From: Clostridiales bacterium
GTDB lineage: Bacteria > Bacillota > Clostridia > Christensenellales > CAG-138
Direction: 5' to 3'
NCBI GenBank assembly: GCA_012511925.1
Contig: JAAZFD010000031.1
Span: forward strand, 1 to 5,915
Length of the DNA stretch: 5,915 nt
Position numbers and translations under genes: made by a program. Of this stretch, positions 1 through 4,987 are shown in pieces. Each line of letters starts with the position of its first letter. Position 1 is the first letter of the stretch. Under the pieces are notes generated by a model. It saw nothing but the letters and a program-made list of their open reading frames with translations, searched no databases and was not told where the DNA came from.

Positions 1-294
1 CTACATAGGGAAGTGTTTTCGATTTCGGAAGAAGCGATAAAAGCTGAAGCCACGCAAGCTCAAAGAATTTTAATTGAAAGAACACCTGCAATTCAACAGC
101 TAAGAAAGCGTTTTTTAGGCAGAGCGATTCACCGCTCGCTTGAAAGTTGGAAAAAATCCTTGCTCGACAAAATCGAAAAAGCACCCTCAGAACCCATTTC
201 AAGCAATACAGCCCGATTCTGCGCAAGTTGCGGTGCAAGGCTTATTACAGGAGTTAAATTTTGTAACGAGTGCGGCGCAAGGCAAGCAACATAA
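1..294 (+). CDS. C-terminal end of a zinc-ribbon protein, 5' end outside the window
   Basis: The frame is open from the first base of the window to a TAA at 292-294, giving at least 97 residues. A GTG lies at base 13, but it has no properly spaced ribosome binding site, so the gene almost certainly begins upstream. The first ~65 residues are charged and probably helical, rich in Lys, Arg, Glu and Gln. They are followed by a short Pro/Ser linker and a C-terminal zinc ribbon of the form CxxC-x10-CxxC (Cys codons at 220, 229, 262 and 271; the knuckles read CASCG and CNECG). Such terminal ribbons are common in bacterial proteins of many kinds, including SPFH-domain and membrane-associated proteins, and they bind one structural zinc. 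The visible part does not identify the family, so I assign no function. The stop lies only 11 bases before the -35 box of the thymidylate kinase promoter, and no terminator is visible between them, so read-through is possible. Confidence 0.7.
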   Translation, partial: LHREVFSISEEAIKAEATQAQRILIERTPAIQQLRKRFLGRAIHRSLESWKKSLLDKIEKAPSEPISSNTARFCASCGARLITGVKFCNECGARQAT

Positions 295-305
295 ACTTTT
301 TTACC

Positions 306-334
306 TTTTCACTTACCCCAAACTATGCTATAAT
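306..334 (+). promoter_or_regulatory. Sigma-A-type promoter of the tmk-pfk unit
   Basis: The -35 box TTTTCA (306-311) is separated by 17 bp from a perfect -10 box TATAAT (329-334), which is preceded by TGC and so forms an extended -10. The expected start of transcription is near 341, leaving a leader of about 19 nt that contains the ribosome binding site AAAAGGGG (347-354) before the ATG at 360. The -35 match is 4 of 6. Confidence 0.7.
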
Positions 335-359
335 CATATAATCACAAAAGGGGATAGAT

Positions 360-1025
360 ATGGTTACTCAAAAAATAATTGCATTAGAGGGAATTGACGG
401 AAGCGGTAAAACCGTTCAATTCAAATATCTGTGCGAGCACTTAAAACAGACGGGCGCAAGCGTAAAAACTATGGATTTTCCCGTATATGACGGATTTATT
501 GGGCAAGAAATCGGCATGTTTTTATCAAACAGCGCCAATGTTTCTGCCAACGAAATGGACTCAAAAAGCATGGCGCTATGGTTCGCAACCGACAGGCTTG
601 TTAATATGCAAGGATACGAGCCAAAAGAAGACTATCTAATAATAAATCGCTATACCTTGTCGAATGTTGTCTATCAAAGCATTCGCCAAGAAAACAAATG
701 GGAGATAGCCGATTGGATTTTTCAGCTTGAACACGAAATATTAAATATCCCAAAAGCCGATGCCTATATTTTTTTCGATGTTGACGAGGGCTCTGCAAAG
801 TCCAACCTTTCAAAAAAGGGCAAAAGAGATTATTTGGGCGACAAAAAGGATGTCTATGAGGATTCGAAATTTATACAACAGCAGGCAAGAAATATGTACA
901 TAGAATGCGCAAACCGCTATGGAAACATAATAGTAATACAGTGCATGGAAAACGGCGTTATGAAAAGTGCAACTAAGATATCCAAGCAGGTTATTGCAGA
1001 ATTAAAGTCGAGAAATTTGATATAA
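360..1025 (+). CDS. tmk: Thymidylate kinase (dTMP kinase)
   Basis: This cytoplasmic P-loop kinase phosphorylates dTMP to dTDP with ATP, the step leading to dTTP for DNA synthesis. The 221-residue length is normal. The Walker A loop GIDGSGKT is at residues 11-18, preceded by Glu10. LWFATDR (73-79) corresponds to the conserved Arg region that binds the dTMP phosphate. TLSNVVYQ (99-106) matches the S/N-x-x-x-YQ segment that contacts the nucleotide. Residues ~151-168 are the basic lid, followed by DVYED. This pattern resembles the dTMP kinase subgroup of Clostridia and relatives, not the E. coli enzyme. One oddity is NRY at 96-98, where the family has DRY or DRH. The ATG at 360 has AAAAGGGG ending 5 nt upstream. 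The gene has its own promoter and is followed after 27 nt by the phosphofructokinase gene, probably on the same mRNA. A kinase for another deoxynucleotide is a less likely alternative. Confidence 0.9.
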   Translation: MVTQKIIALEGIDGSGKTVQFKYLCEHLKQTGASVKTMDFPVYDGFIGQEIGMFLSNSANVSANEMDSKSMALWFATDRLVNMQGYEPKEDYLIINRYTLSNVVYQSIRQENKWEIADWIFQLEHEILNIPKADAYIFFDVDEGSAKSNLSKKGKRDYLGDKKDVYEDSKFIQQQARNMYIECANRYGNIIVIQCMENGVMKSATKISKQVIAELKSRNLI

Positions 1026-1052
1026 TAATTGAAGTTATAAAAAGGGGAAGCT

Positions 1053-2120
1053 ATGTATAGACCAAGAAGAGTAGGAATTTTAACAGGCGGGGGAGATTGC
1101 CCCGGATTGAACGCTGTTATTCGTGGTGCTGTTGAAAGCTGTTTAAGCACAGGCGTGCAGGTTTACGGCTTGCATGACGGTTGGCGTGGTGCACTTACAG
1201 GCGAGGGCAGAAACCTAAGCTATGCCGATGTAGAGGGCATTCAAACCGAGGGCGGCACGATTTTAGGCTCATCTCGCACAAACATAATGAAGGGCGAAGA
1301 CGGTCCCGAAACCGTTCGTATGCGTATGGCACAGTTGGGAATAGAGGGTCTGATTGCGGTTGGCGGCGATGATACCTTGGGAGTTGCAAACAGTCTTCGA
1401 AAAATGGGCTTGAATGTAATAGGCGTTCCGAAAACCATAGACAATGACTTGTCTTGCACCGATTATACTTTCGGCTTTGACACCGCCTCTAATATTGCAA
1501 TGGAATGTATTGACAGGTTACATACCACGGCAGAATCACATTCTCGCTGTATCGTGGTAGAGTGCATGGGCAGGCATACGGGGCATATCGCCTTGCAGGC
1601 AGGGGTTGCCGCAAACTCGCATTTGATACTCATTCCCGAATATCCGAAAACATTCGATGAGATTATGCGGCTTGTGAAGTCAAGACATTTACATGGCGAA
1701 AACTACACGATTATTACCGTTGCAGAGGGCTTTGAGCTAAGCCATGACGATGAAAAAAATCTCGATGTTGACCAGTTCGGCAACAAAAGTCTTTCCGAAA
1801 AAGGACTTGCGAAAGAGCTTGCCGACATGATTGAAAAGGAAATGCGTAGCGATGATACCCTCCCAGACGAATGCAGAAAATACGAATGTAGATATGTTGT
1901 TTTAGGGCATATCCAAAGGGGCGGCGCACCCACAGCATTTGACAGAGTTTTAGGCTATAGATTGGGAGTAAAGGCAGGTCAAATGGCAGTTGAAAAGCAA
2001 TATGGAAAAATGGTTGCACTATCGGGTGTTGATATAATAGCCGTAGAACTCGATAATGCATTATCCCGAAAAGAGGTTGACGAAGAATTTTACGCTGCGG
2101 CAGAGTTGCTTTTCAAATAA
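1053..2120 (+). CDS. pfp: 6-phosphofructokinase, predicted pyrophosphate-dependent
   Basis: The enzyme phosphorylates fructose 6-phosphate to fructose 1,6-bisphosphate in cytoplasmic glycolysis. At 355 residues it is longer than the ~320-residue E. coli enzyme and fits the mixed-substrate group III. Motifs in order: GGGDCPGLN (12-20), GGDDTLG (104-110), PKTIDNDL (126-133) with catalytic Asp130, MGRHTGH (172-178), VAEG (223-226) and GHIQRGG (285-291). Alignment by eye to E. coli PfkA gives a constant offset of 3. Asp107 therefore replaces Gly104, and Lys127 replaces Gly124. Asp and Lys at these two sites are the established signature of PPi-using enzymes, because they block the ATP site and bind PPi. 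With PPi as donor the reaction is reversible, so the enzyme could serve glycolysis and gluconeogenesis. AAAGGGG lies 4 nt before the ATG at 1053. The family assignment is certain; donor choice is inferred from sequence. Confidence 0.95.
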   Translation: MYRPRRVGILTGGGDCPGLNAVIRGAVESCLSTGVQVYGLHDGWRGALTGEGRNLSYADVEGIQTEGGTILGSSRTNIMKGEDGPETVRMRMAQLGIEGLIAVGGDDTLGVANSLRKMGLNVIGVPKTIDNDLSCTDYTFGFDTASNIAMECIDRLHTTAESHSRCIVVECMGRHTGHIALQAGVAANSHLILIPEYPKTFDEIMRLVKSRHLHGENYTIITVAEGFELSHDDEKNLDVDQFGNKSLSEKGLAKELADMIEKEMRSDDTLPDECRKYECRYVVLGHIQRGGAPTAFDRVLGYRLGVKAGQMAVEKQYGKMVALSGVDIIAVELDNALSRKEVDEEFYAAAELLFK

Positions 2121-2156
2121 TTAAACCCCTAACAATTTACCCCCAATAACCAAAAC

Positions 2157-2187
2157 CCCGCTTGAACACCTACGATGCTCAAGCGGG
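2157..2187 (-). terminator. Intrinsic terminator of the Xre/membrane-protein unit
   Basis: A 9-bp perfect stem (CCCGCTTGA at 2157-2165 with TCAAGCGGG at 2179-2187) encloses a 13-nt loop. Read on the - strand, the hairpin is followed by GTTTTGG, a short T run. It lies 58 bases past the stop of the membrane protein gene. On the + strand the hairpin is followed by TAAAAAC, so it would not be a standard terminator for the phosphofructokinase gene. Confidence 0.6.
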
Positions 2188-2201
2188 TAAAAACAGGAGG
2201 C

Positions 2202-2221
2202 CACAAGTCTAATTACTTGTG
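2202..2221 (+). terminator. Small hairpin between converging genes, possible weak + strand terminator
   Basis: CACAAGT (2202-2208) pairs with ACTTGTG (2215-2221) around a 6-nt loop. On the + strand TTTATG follows, a poor T tract, so termination of the phosphofructokinase mRNA here is only possible. No better + strand terminator is visible in the 124-base gap (2121-2244), which contains nothing else I recognise. Confidence 0.3.
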
Positions 2222-2244
2222 TTTATGAAAAAGTGTTTGCATAG

Positions 2245-2709
2245 TTATTCTTCGCTTATGTTGCGCTTCATGTATAGATAATACAGAAACACACAAGCTA
2301 AGTAGTATAGCACCATTCCAAGTAGTAGTGCTACAATCATCCAAATAAGGTCAACCTTAAAGAGTCTAACTGCTTCCATTGCGAAGTACCCAAACTCTAA
2401 TATGCCAACCAAGAAGAACACAGCATCGTATCTTTGTGCTCCTATTGAACCCTTAGCGCAGGCATATAGCGGCTCAACTATAAATGGTAGGAGAATCAGA
2501 AAGTAAATATACATTGGAACCGCAAAGTAGCCATTATGTGGTTTAATTACTCCTACAATCAAACCAAGCAACTGAACTCCAACTACTATGAACTGAATCA
2601 GCCTTAGCATTCTTAGGCTTAGCTTCGTGCGTTCGTTGGCTATGCGCTCGTCATTTACGGCAAGATTACTTTTCATTATCGAAAAAAGATGAAAGTATTT
2701 TTGCTTCAT
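2245..2709 (-). CDS. Four-helix membrane protein paired with an Xre regulator
   Basis: The predicted product is 154 residues, starting at the ATG at 2709. I chose this start because it forms a 4-base ATGA overlap with the stop of the upstream regulator gene and has GGGGAG about 9 nt upstream. A start 23 codons earlier would lie deep inside the regulator gene. The N-terminal ~33 residues are charged and cytoplasmic. Hydrophobic segments fall at about 36-55, 61-83, 94-113 and 120-146, and the charged tail is KRNISEE. There are no catalytic motifs. In Firmicutes, short Xre regulators are very often followed by a small integral membrane protein of uncharacterised DUF families. The partner is thought in some cases to sense a membrane condition or to hold the regulator, but no function can be assigned here. 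The overlap implies coupled translation and equal amounts of the two proteins. The exact Pfam family is not recognised. Confidence 0.8.
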   Translation of the reverse strand: MKQKYFHLFSIMKSNLAVNDERIANERTKLSLRMLRLIQFIVVGVQLLGLIVGVIKPHNGYFAVPMYIYFLILLPFIVEPLYACAKGSIGAQRYDAVFFLVGILEFGYFAMEAVRLFKVDLIWMIVALLLGMVLYYLACVFLYYLYMKRNISEE

Positions 2710-2939
2710 GCTTCGAGCTCCCCGTTCCAAAATATTTCGTCTAACGTTTTGCCGAGCGTATGACAGATGCTTAAACACAATGACAGTGAGGGATTAAAAT
2801 TGCCCTTTTCTATCATGTTAATTGTCTGCCTCGACACACCTATTGAAATTGCCAGCTGCTCTTGCGACATATCCTTTTGCGCCCGAGCAGATTTTAATTT
2901 CAGATTTTTTACGCCCGCCCCATTAGTTTTCCTCTCCAT
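2706..2939 (-). CDS. Small Xre-family helix-turn-helix regulator
   Basis: A 77-residue DNA-binding protein made almost entirely of one Xre/Cro-type HTH domain. The positioning helix is SQEQLAISIG (25-34) and the turn and recognition helix are VSRQTINMIEKG (35-46), followed by the typical NPSLSLCLSICHTLGKTLDEIFW stretch spread over 49-71. This is the short YozG-like class whose members usually begin MKNLKLK. Here the equivalent residues are V10-K-N-L-K-L-K, and the Val codon is GTA, which is not a start codon. The only in-frame ATG is at 2939. No ribosome binding site precedes it, and the predicted transcript starts at about the same base, which suggests a leaderless mRNA. The gene overlaps the membrane protein gene by ATGA. 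Dyad and repeat sequences over its own promoter suggest autoregulation, probably repression. The domain call is firm; the start is less so. Confidence 0.88.
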   Translation of the reverse strand: MERKTNGAGVKNLKLKSARAQKDMSQEQLAISIGVSRQTINMIEKGNFNPSLSLCLSICHTLGKTLDEIFWNGELEA

Positions 2940-2942
2940 AGT

Positions 2943-3002
2943 AGTATATTAGCACATCAAAAAGCTTATGTCAAGTATATTTGACTAAATGGCAAGTATA
3001 TT
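2943..3002. promoter_or_regulatory. Operator-like repeats over the Xre promoter
   Basis: On the + strand CAAGTATATT occurs at 2972-2981 and again at 2993-3002, exactly 21 bp apart, about two helical turns. A shorter copy, AGTATATT, is at 2943-2950 over the -10 box. The central copy lies in a near-perfect 16-bp dyad, GTCAAGTATATTTGAC (2970-2985, 7 of 8 pairs), which covers the -35 box. This is the expected layout for a dimeric HTH repressor acting on its own promoter. That the adjacent Xre protein binds here is an inference. Confidence 0.6.
2946..2974 (-). promoter_or_regulatory. Promoter of the Xre/membrane-protein unit
   Basis: On the - strand a perfect -35 TTGACA (2974-2969) is separated by 17 bp from the -10 TAATAT (2951-2946), which is directly preceded by TGC (extended -10). 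The expected transcription start is about 2939, the first base of the regulator's ATG. The -35 box lies inside the dyad at 2970-2985. Confidence 0.75.
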
Positions 3003-3022
3003 TTTGTGAACTTTTTGTGAAC
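3001..3022. repeat. Tandem 11-bp direct repeat
   Basis: TTTTTGTGAAC is present twice head to tail (3001-3011 and 3012-3022) without mismatch. It lies between the operator-like repeats of the Xre promoter and the T tract of the neighbouring terminator. It could be an upstream binding site or a small tandem duplication; the sequence alone does not decide. Confidence 0.6.
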
Positions 3023-3024
3023 AT

Positions 3025-3051
3025 AAAAAAAGCAGGGTTATGTTTCCCTGC
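3025..3051 (-). terminator. Intrinsic terminator of the ahcY-metallopeptidase unit
   Basis: On the - strand GCAGGG (3051-3046) pairs with CCCTGC (3037-3032) around an 8-nt loop and is followed by seven T (3031-3025). It lies about 20 bases past the stop of the metallopeptidase-like gene. This is a textbook rho-independent terminator for - strand transcription and insulates the Xre promoter downstream. Confidence 0.88.
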
Positions 3052-3072
3052 GTTTCGTAAATATTTGAATGT

Positions 3073-3516
3073 TTAGGAAAGCTCTTGCTCTACTTCTTTC
3101 ATAACTCTTCCGAAAGAAATAGCTTTATCCTCTCCGCCCTGCGATAAAAAGCTCTTTGCAAGGTCGTTTACGGTTGATTCTAGTAGTGTCATGAACTGTG
3201 TATATGCAAATTCACGCTTTTGGTCTTGCTCGTCTGACCCATACACGCAACCCAACAAGGAATCAATCATTTGGTCCATTCCCCATAGCTTTAAGTGCAG
3301 AAGCTCATGAATTATCAATTCTTCAAGGTTTGACCGCTTAGGGTTATATACGTTAACGAGTAAAACAGCGGTCCTATCGTCTGCATCTATTTTTATATCC
3401 CCGGTTTTTCGCCATTCCTTATCCACCGGATACAGTTTAATATCCCAATCCTGCAACCTTAATATTGCCTGCCAGTTTTCTAAATATCTTTCAATATCGC
3501 TAAGGGCGGTATTCAT
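3073..3516 (-). CDS. Small HELLH metallopeptidase-like protein
   Basis: A 147-residue soluble protein with no signal peptide or membrane segment. The zinc-site motif HELLH (70-74) matches HExxH, with Glu71 as the likely catalytic base and His70 and His74 as ligands. It sits in LEELIIHELLHLKLW, a helix typical of SprT-like and phage-type minimal metallopeptidases. Before it come a WDI segment (24-26) and a run, TAVLLVNV (49-56), that probably forms a beta strand. A third ligand is not obvious; Glu102 or Glu113 in the following helix are candidates. I chose the ATG at 3516 because GGAGG (3525-3521) lies 4 nt upstream. A GTG at 3534, overlapping the hydrolase stop, has a much poorer site. The gene directly follows the SAH hydrolase gene and shares its terminator, so the two are one transcript, but a functional link is not evident. 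Substrate unknown. Confidence 0.75.
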   Translation of the reverse strand: MNTALSDIERYLENWQAILRLQDWDIKLYPVDKEWRKTGDIKIDADDRTAVLLVNVYNPKRSNLEELIIHELLHLKLWGMDQMIDSLLGCVYGSDEQDQKREFAYTQFMTLLESTVNDLAKSFLSQGGEDKAISFGRVMKEVEQELS

Positions 3517-3530
3517 ATTTCCTCCATAAA

Positions 3531-4763
3531 TCACATTCCCAAATATTCCTTTTGCTCGTCTGTTAGCTCGTCTAAACCTAATCCCATTGCATTCAATTTT
3601 ATCATAGCAACATCGTAGTCAATCTCCCTTGGAACATCGTACAGCTTGTTTTGTAAGCCCTTGCCATGCTTCGCCAAATGCAACACACAAAGCGTTTGAA
3701 TGGCGAAGGACATATCCATAATCTCTGCTGGGTGTCCGTTTCCTGCTACGATATTCACAAGCCAGCCATCTGCCAATAGGTTGATTCGCTTGCCCGATTT
3801 TAGCGTGTATGTTTCGATAAATGGCTTGCTTTCTTCAACCTTTACAGACATAGATTTCAAATCGACCTTGTTTATCTCAACATCAAAATGCCCTGCGTTG
3901 GCTAACATACAATCGTCTTTCATCAAATCAAAATGGGACTTGTTGATTACATCATTACAGCCTGTTGCACAAACAAAAATATCGCCTAAGGGTGCAGCAT
4001 CATCCATCTTCATAACACGAAATCCGTCCATAGCGGCTTCCAAAGCCCTAAACGGATTCACCTCGGTAACGATTACATTTGCGCCCAAGCCCTTTGCCCT
4101 GTTTGCAATGCCCCTTGAACAAAAACCGTAGCCGGCAACCACAATGGTTCGCCCCGACACCATATTATTTGTAGTGAACATAATCGCATCCCAAACCGAT
4201 TGACCTGTACCATGCACATTGTCAAATAGATGCTTGCAATTAGCGTCATTCACCGCAATCATGGGAAAATTCAGCGCATTATTCCTCTCTCTAACTCGCA
4301 ATCTGTGAATGCCAGTTGTCGTTTCCTCGCATCCGCCGATTAGGTTTTTTGCCAATTCGTGATTGTTCGTTAGCATCTCTACGAAATCGCCGCCGTCATC
4401 GATTATTATATGAGGGCAAAAGTCTAATGTGTGGCGTATATGCTCATAATATTCTTCCTCGCTCGCTCCATGAATAGCAAAAACATCTACTCCCAAATGA
4501 TACAAAGCGGCACAAATTTCGTCCTTTGTGGAAAGCGGATTCGAGCCTGTAACGCAAACACTAGCACCCAAATCCCTTAGTAGCAAGGCAAGATAGGCGG
4601 TTTTCGCTTCCAAGTGAATGCAAACAGATACCTTTAAGCCAGCTAATGGCTTTTCTTCTGCGTATCTTTTGTGCAACTCGTTCAAAACGGGCATAAAACG
4701 TTTAACCCATTCGATTTTCTGTAATCCCAAGGGATACAGTTCAGGATTTTTTATAATGCTCAT
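3531..4763 (-). CDS. ahcY: S-adenosylhomocysteine hydrolase, short type
   Basis: The enzyme reversibly splits S-adenosylhomocysteine, the by-product of SAM-dependent methylation, into adenosine and homocysteine, using bound NAD+ in the cytoplasm. All 410 residues align with the family. HLEAKTA (50-56) contains the substrate His50. DDGGD (122-126) holds the Asp pair. EETTTG (146-151) is the sugar-binding motif. K177 and D181-N182 correspond to human Lys186, Asp190 and Asn191. GYGFCSRG (211-218) is the NAD-binding glycine loop, NAGHFD (289-294) contains His292, and GHP (343-345) contains His344. It lacks the insert and the C-terminal Lys/Tyr tail of eukaryotic and most bacterial enzymes, and has Thr186 in place of human Cys195. 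Both traits fit the archaeal/Thermotoga-like class. AAAGGGG precedes the ATG by 7 nt. Some archaeal relatives prefer S-inosylhomocysteine, so this substrate cannot be excluded. The stop lies 14 bases before the start of the next gene. Confidence 0.95.
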   Translation of the reverse strand: MSIIKNPELYPLGLQKIEWVKRFMPVLNELHKRYAEEKPLAGLKVSVCIHLEAKTAYLALLLRDLGASVCVTGSNPLSTKDEICAALYHLGVDVFAIHGASEEEYYEHIRHTLDFCPHIIIDDGGDFVEMLTNNHELAKNLIGGCEETTTGIHRLRVRERNNALNFPMIAVNDANCKHLFDNVHGTGQSVWDAIMFTTNNMVSGRTIVVAGYGFCSRGIANRAKGLGANVIVTEVNPFRALEAAMDGFRVMKMDDAAPLGDIFVCATGCNDVINKSHFDLMKDDCMLANAGHFDVEINKVDLKSMSVKVEESKPFIETYTLKSGKRINLLADGWLVNIVAGNGHPAEIMDMSFAIQTLCVLHLAKHGKGLQNKLYDVPREIDYDVAMIKLNAMGLGLDELTDEQKEYLGM

Positions 4764-4768
4764 ATATT

Positions 4769-4812
4769 TTCCCCTTTGTGTTTATCTTTTTTATTATAGC
4801 ATCAAAGGGGAA
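4769..4812. repeat. 10-bp inverted repeat bracketing the ahcY -10 box and including its ribosome binding site
   Basis: TTCCCCTTTG (4769-4778) and CAAAGGGGAA (4803-4812) are perfect inverted copies, 24 bases apart. One arm contains the ribosome binding site of ahcY, the other lies upstream of the -10 box, and the loop holds TATAAT. RNA from upstream could fold this hairpin; RNA started at the ahcY promoter would lack one arm. An operator for a dimeric protein is the other reading. Confidence 0.6.
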
Positions 4813-4820
4813 GAAATCAA
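4793..4820 (-). promoter_or_regulatory. Promoter of the ahcY unit
   Basis: On the - strand -35 TTGATT (4820-4815), a 16-bp spacer, and a perfect -10 TATAAT (4798-4793) preceded by TGC (extended -10). Expected transcription start is near 4786, which gives a leader of only about 23 nt. That is enough for the ribosome binding site but too short for a riboswitch. Confidence 0.68.
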
Positions 4821-4825
4821 AACTC

Positions 4826-4987
4826 CTATTCGCTCTTTTTGAAATGTGCAAGTAAGCAAATAACAAGTCCGAAGCTAAAGCCGCCCAGCAAAAGGTTCAT
4901 AGAGATTAGCAGAACGATAAAGCTATTAACCATGTAACCGAATAAACCTATTAGCATGGAAACACCCGTAGCTATGCTGAATACCAT
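4826..4987 (-). CDS. 53-residue membrane protein reading frame, possible frameshifted end of the preceding gene
   Basis: The frame runs from ATG at 4987 to TAG at 4826-4828 and codes for 53 residues: two hydrophobic segments (about 3-24 and 25-47) and a charged end, HFKKSE. It overlaps the last 16 bases of the 140-residue membrane protein gene in another frame, and an in-frame stop lies two codons before its ATG. There is no good ribosome binding site, so translation would depend on coupling. The 140-residue protein ends abruptly after three membrane segments. Adding these two would make a five-segment protein of ~190 residues, closer to the length I would expect of such membrane proteins. 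One explanation is a single-base indel within about 4972-4993; the other is a genuinely separate small protein. No function recognised. Confidence 0.55.
   Translation of the reverse strand: MVFSIATGVSMLIGLFGYMVNSFIVLLISMNLLLGGFSFGLVICLLAHFKKSE

Noticed and set aside
13..15. GTG as the true start of the zinc-ribbon gene
   Set aside because: The frame is open to the window edge and the upstream purines are too close to serve as a ribosome binding site.
140..397. 85-residue + strand frame overlapping the zinc-ribbon gene and tmk start
   Set aside because: It overlaps the zinc-ribbon coding end and the tmk promoter in another frame, and its product has no recognisable pattern.
1714..2061. 115-residue - strand frame inside the phosphofructokinase gene
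   Set aside because: It lies wholly antisense to a clearly conserved gene and has no ribosome binding site or domain.
2710..2778. Longer N-terminus for the membrane protein starting at 2778
   Set aside because: It would overlap the regulator gene by over 70 bases and add a charged, motif-free extension; the ATGA-coupled start is better.
3517..3534. GTG start of the metallopeptidase-like gene at 3534
   Set aside because: It overlaps the hydrolase stop but lacks a good ribosome binding site, whereas the ATG at 3516 has GGAGG correctly placed.
3700..4131. 143-residue + strand frame inside ahcY
   Set aside because: It is a shadow of the hydrolase coding sequence; the product is Ser/Pro/Ile-rich without motifs.
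4764..4800. SAH riboswitch before the SAH hydrolase gene
   Set aside because: The predicted leader is only about 23 nt and has no room for an aptamer.
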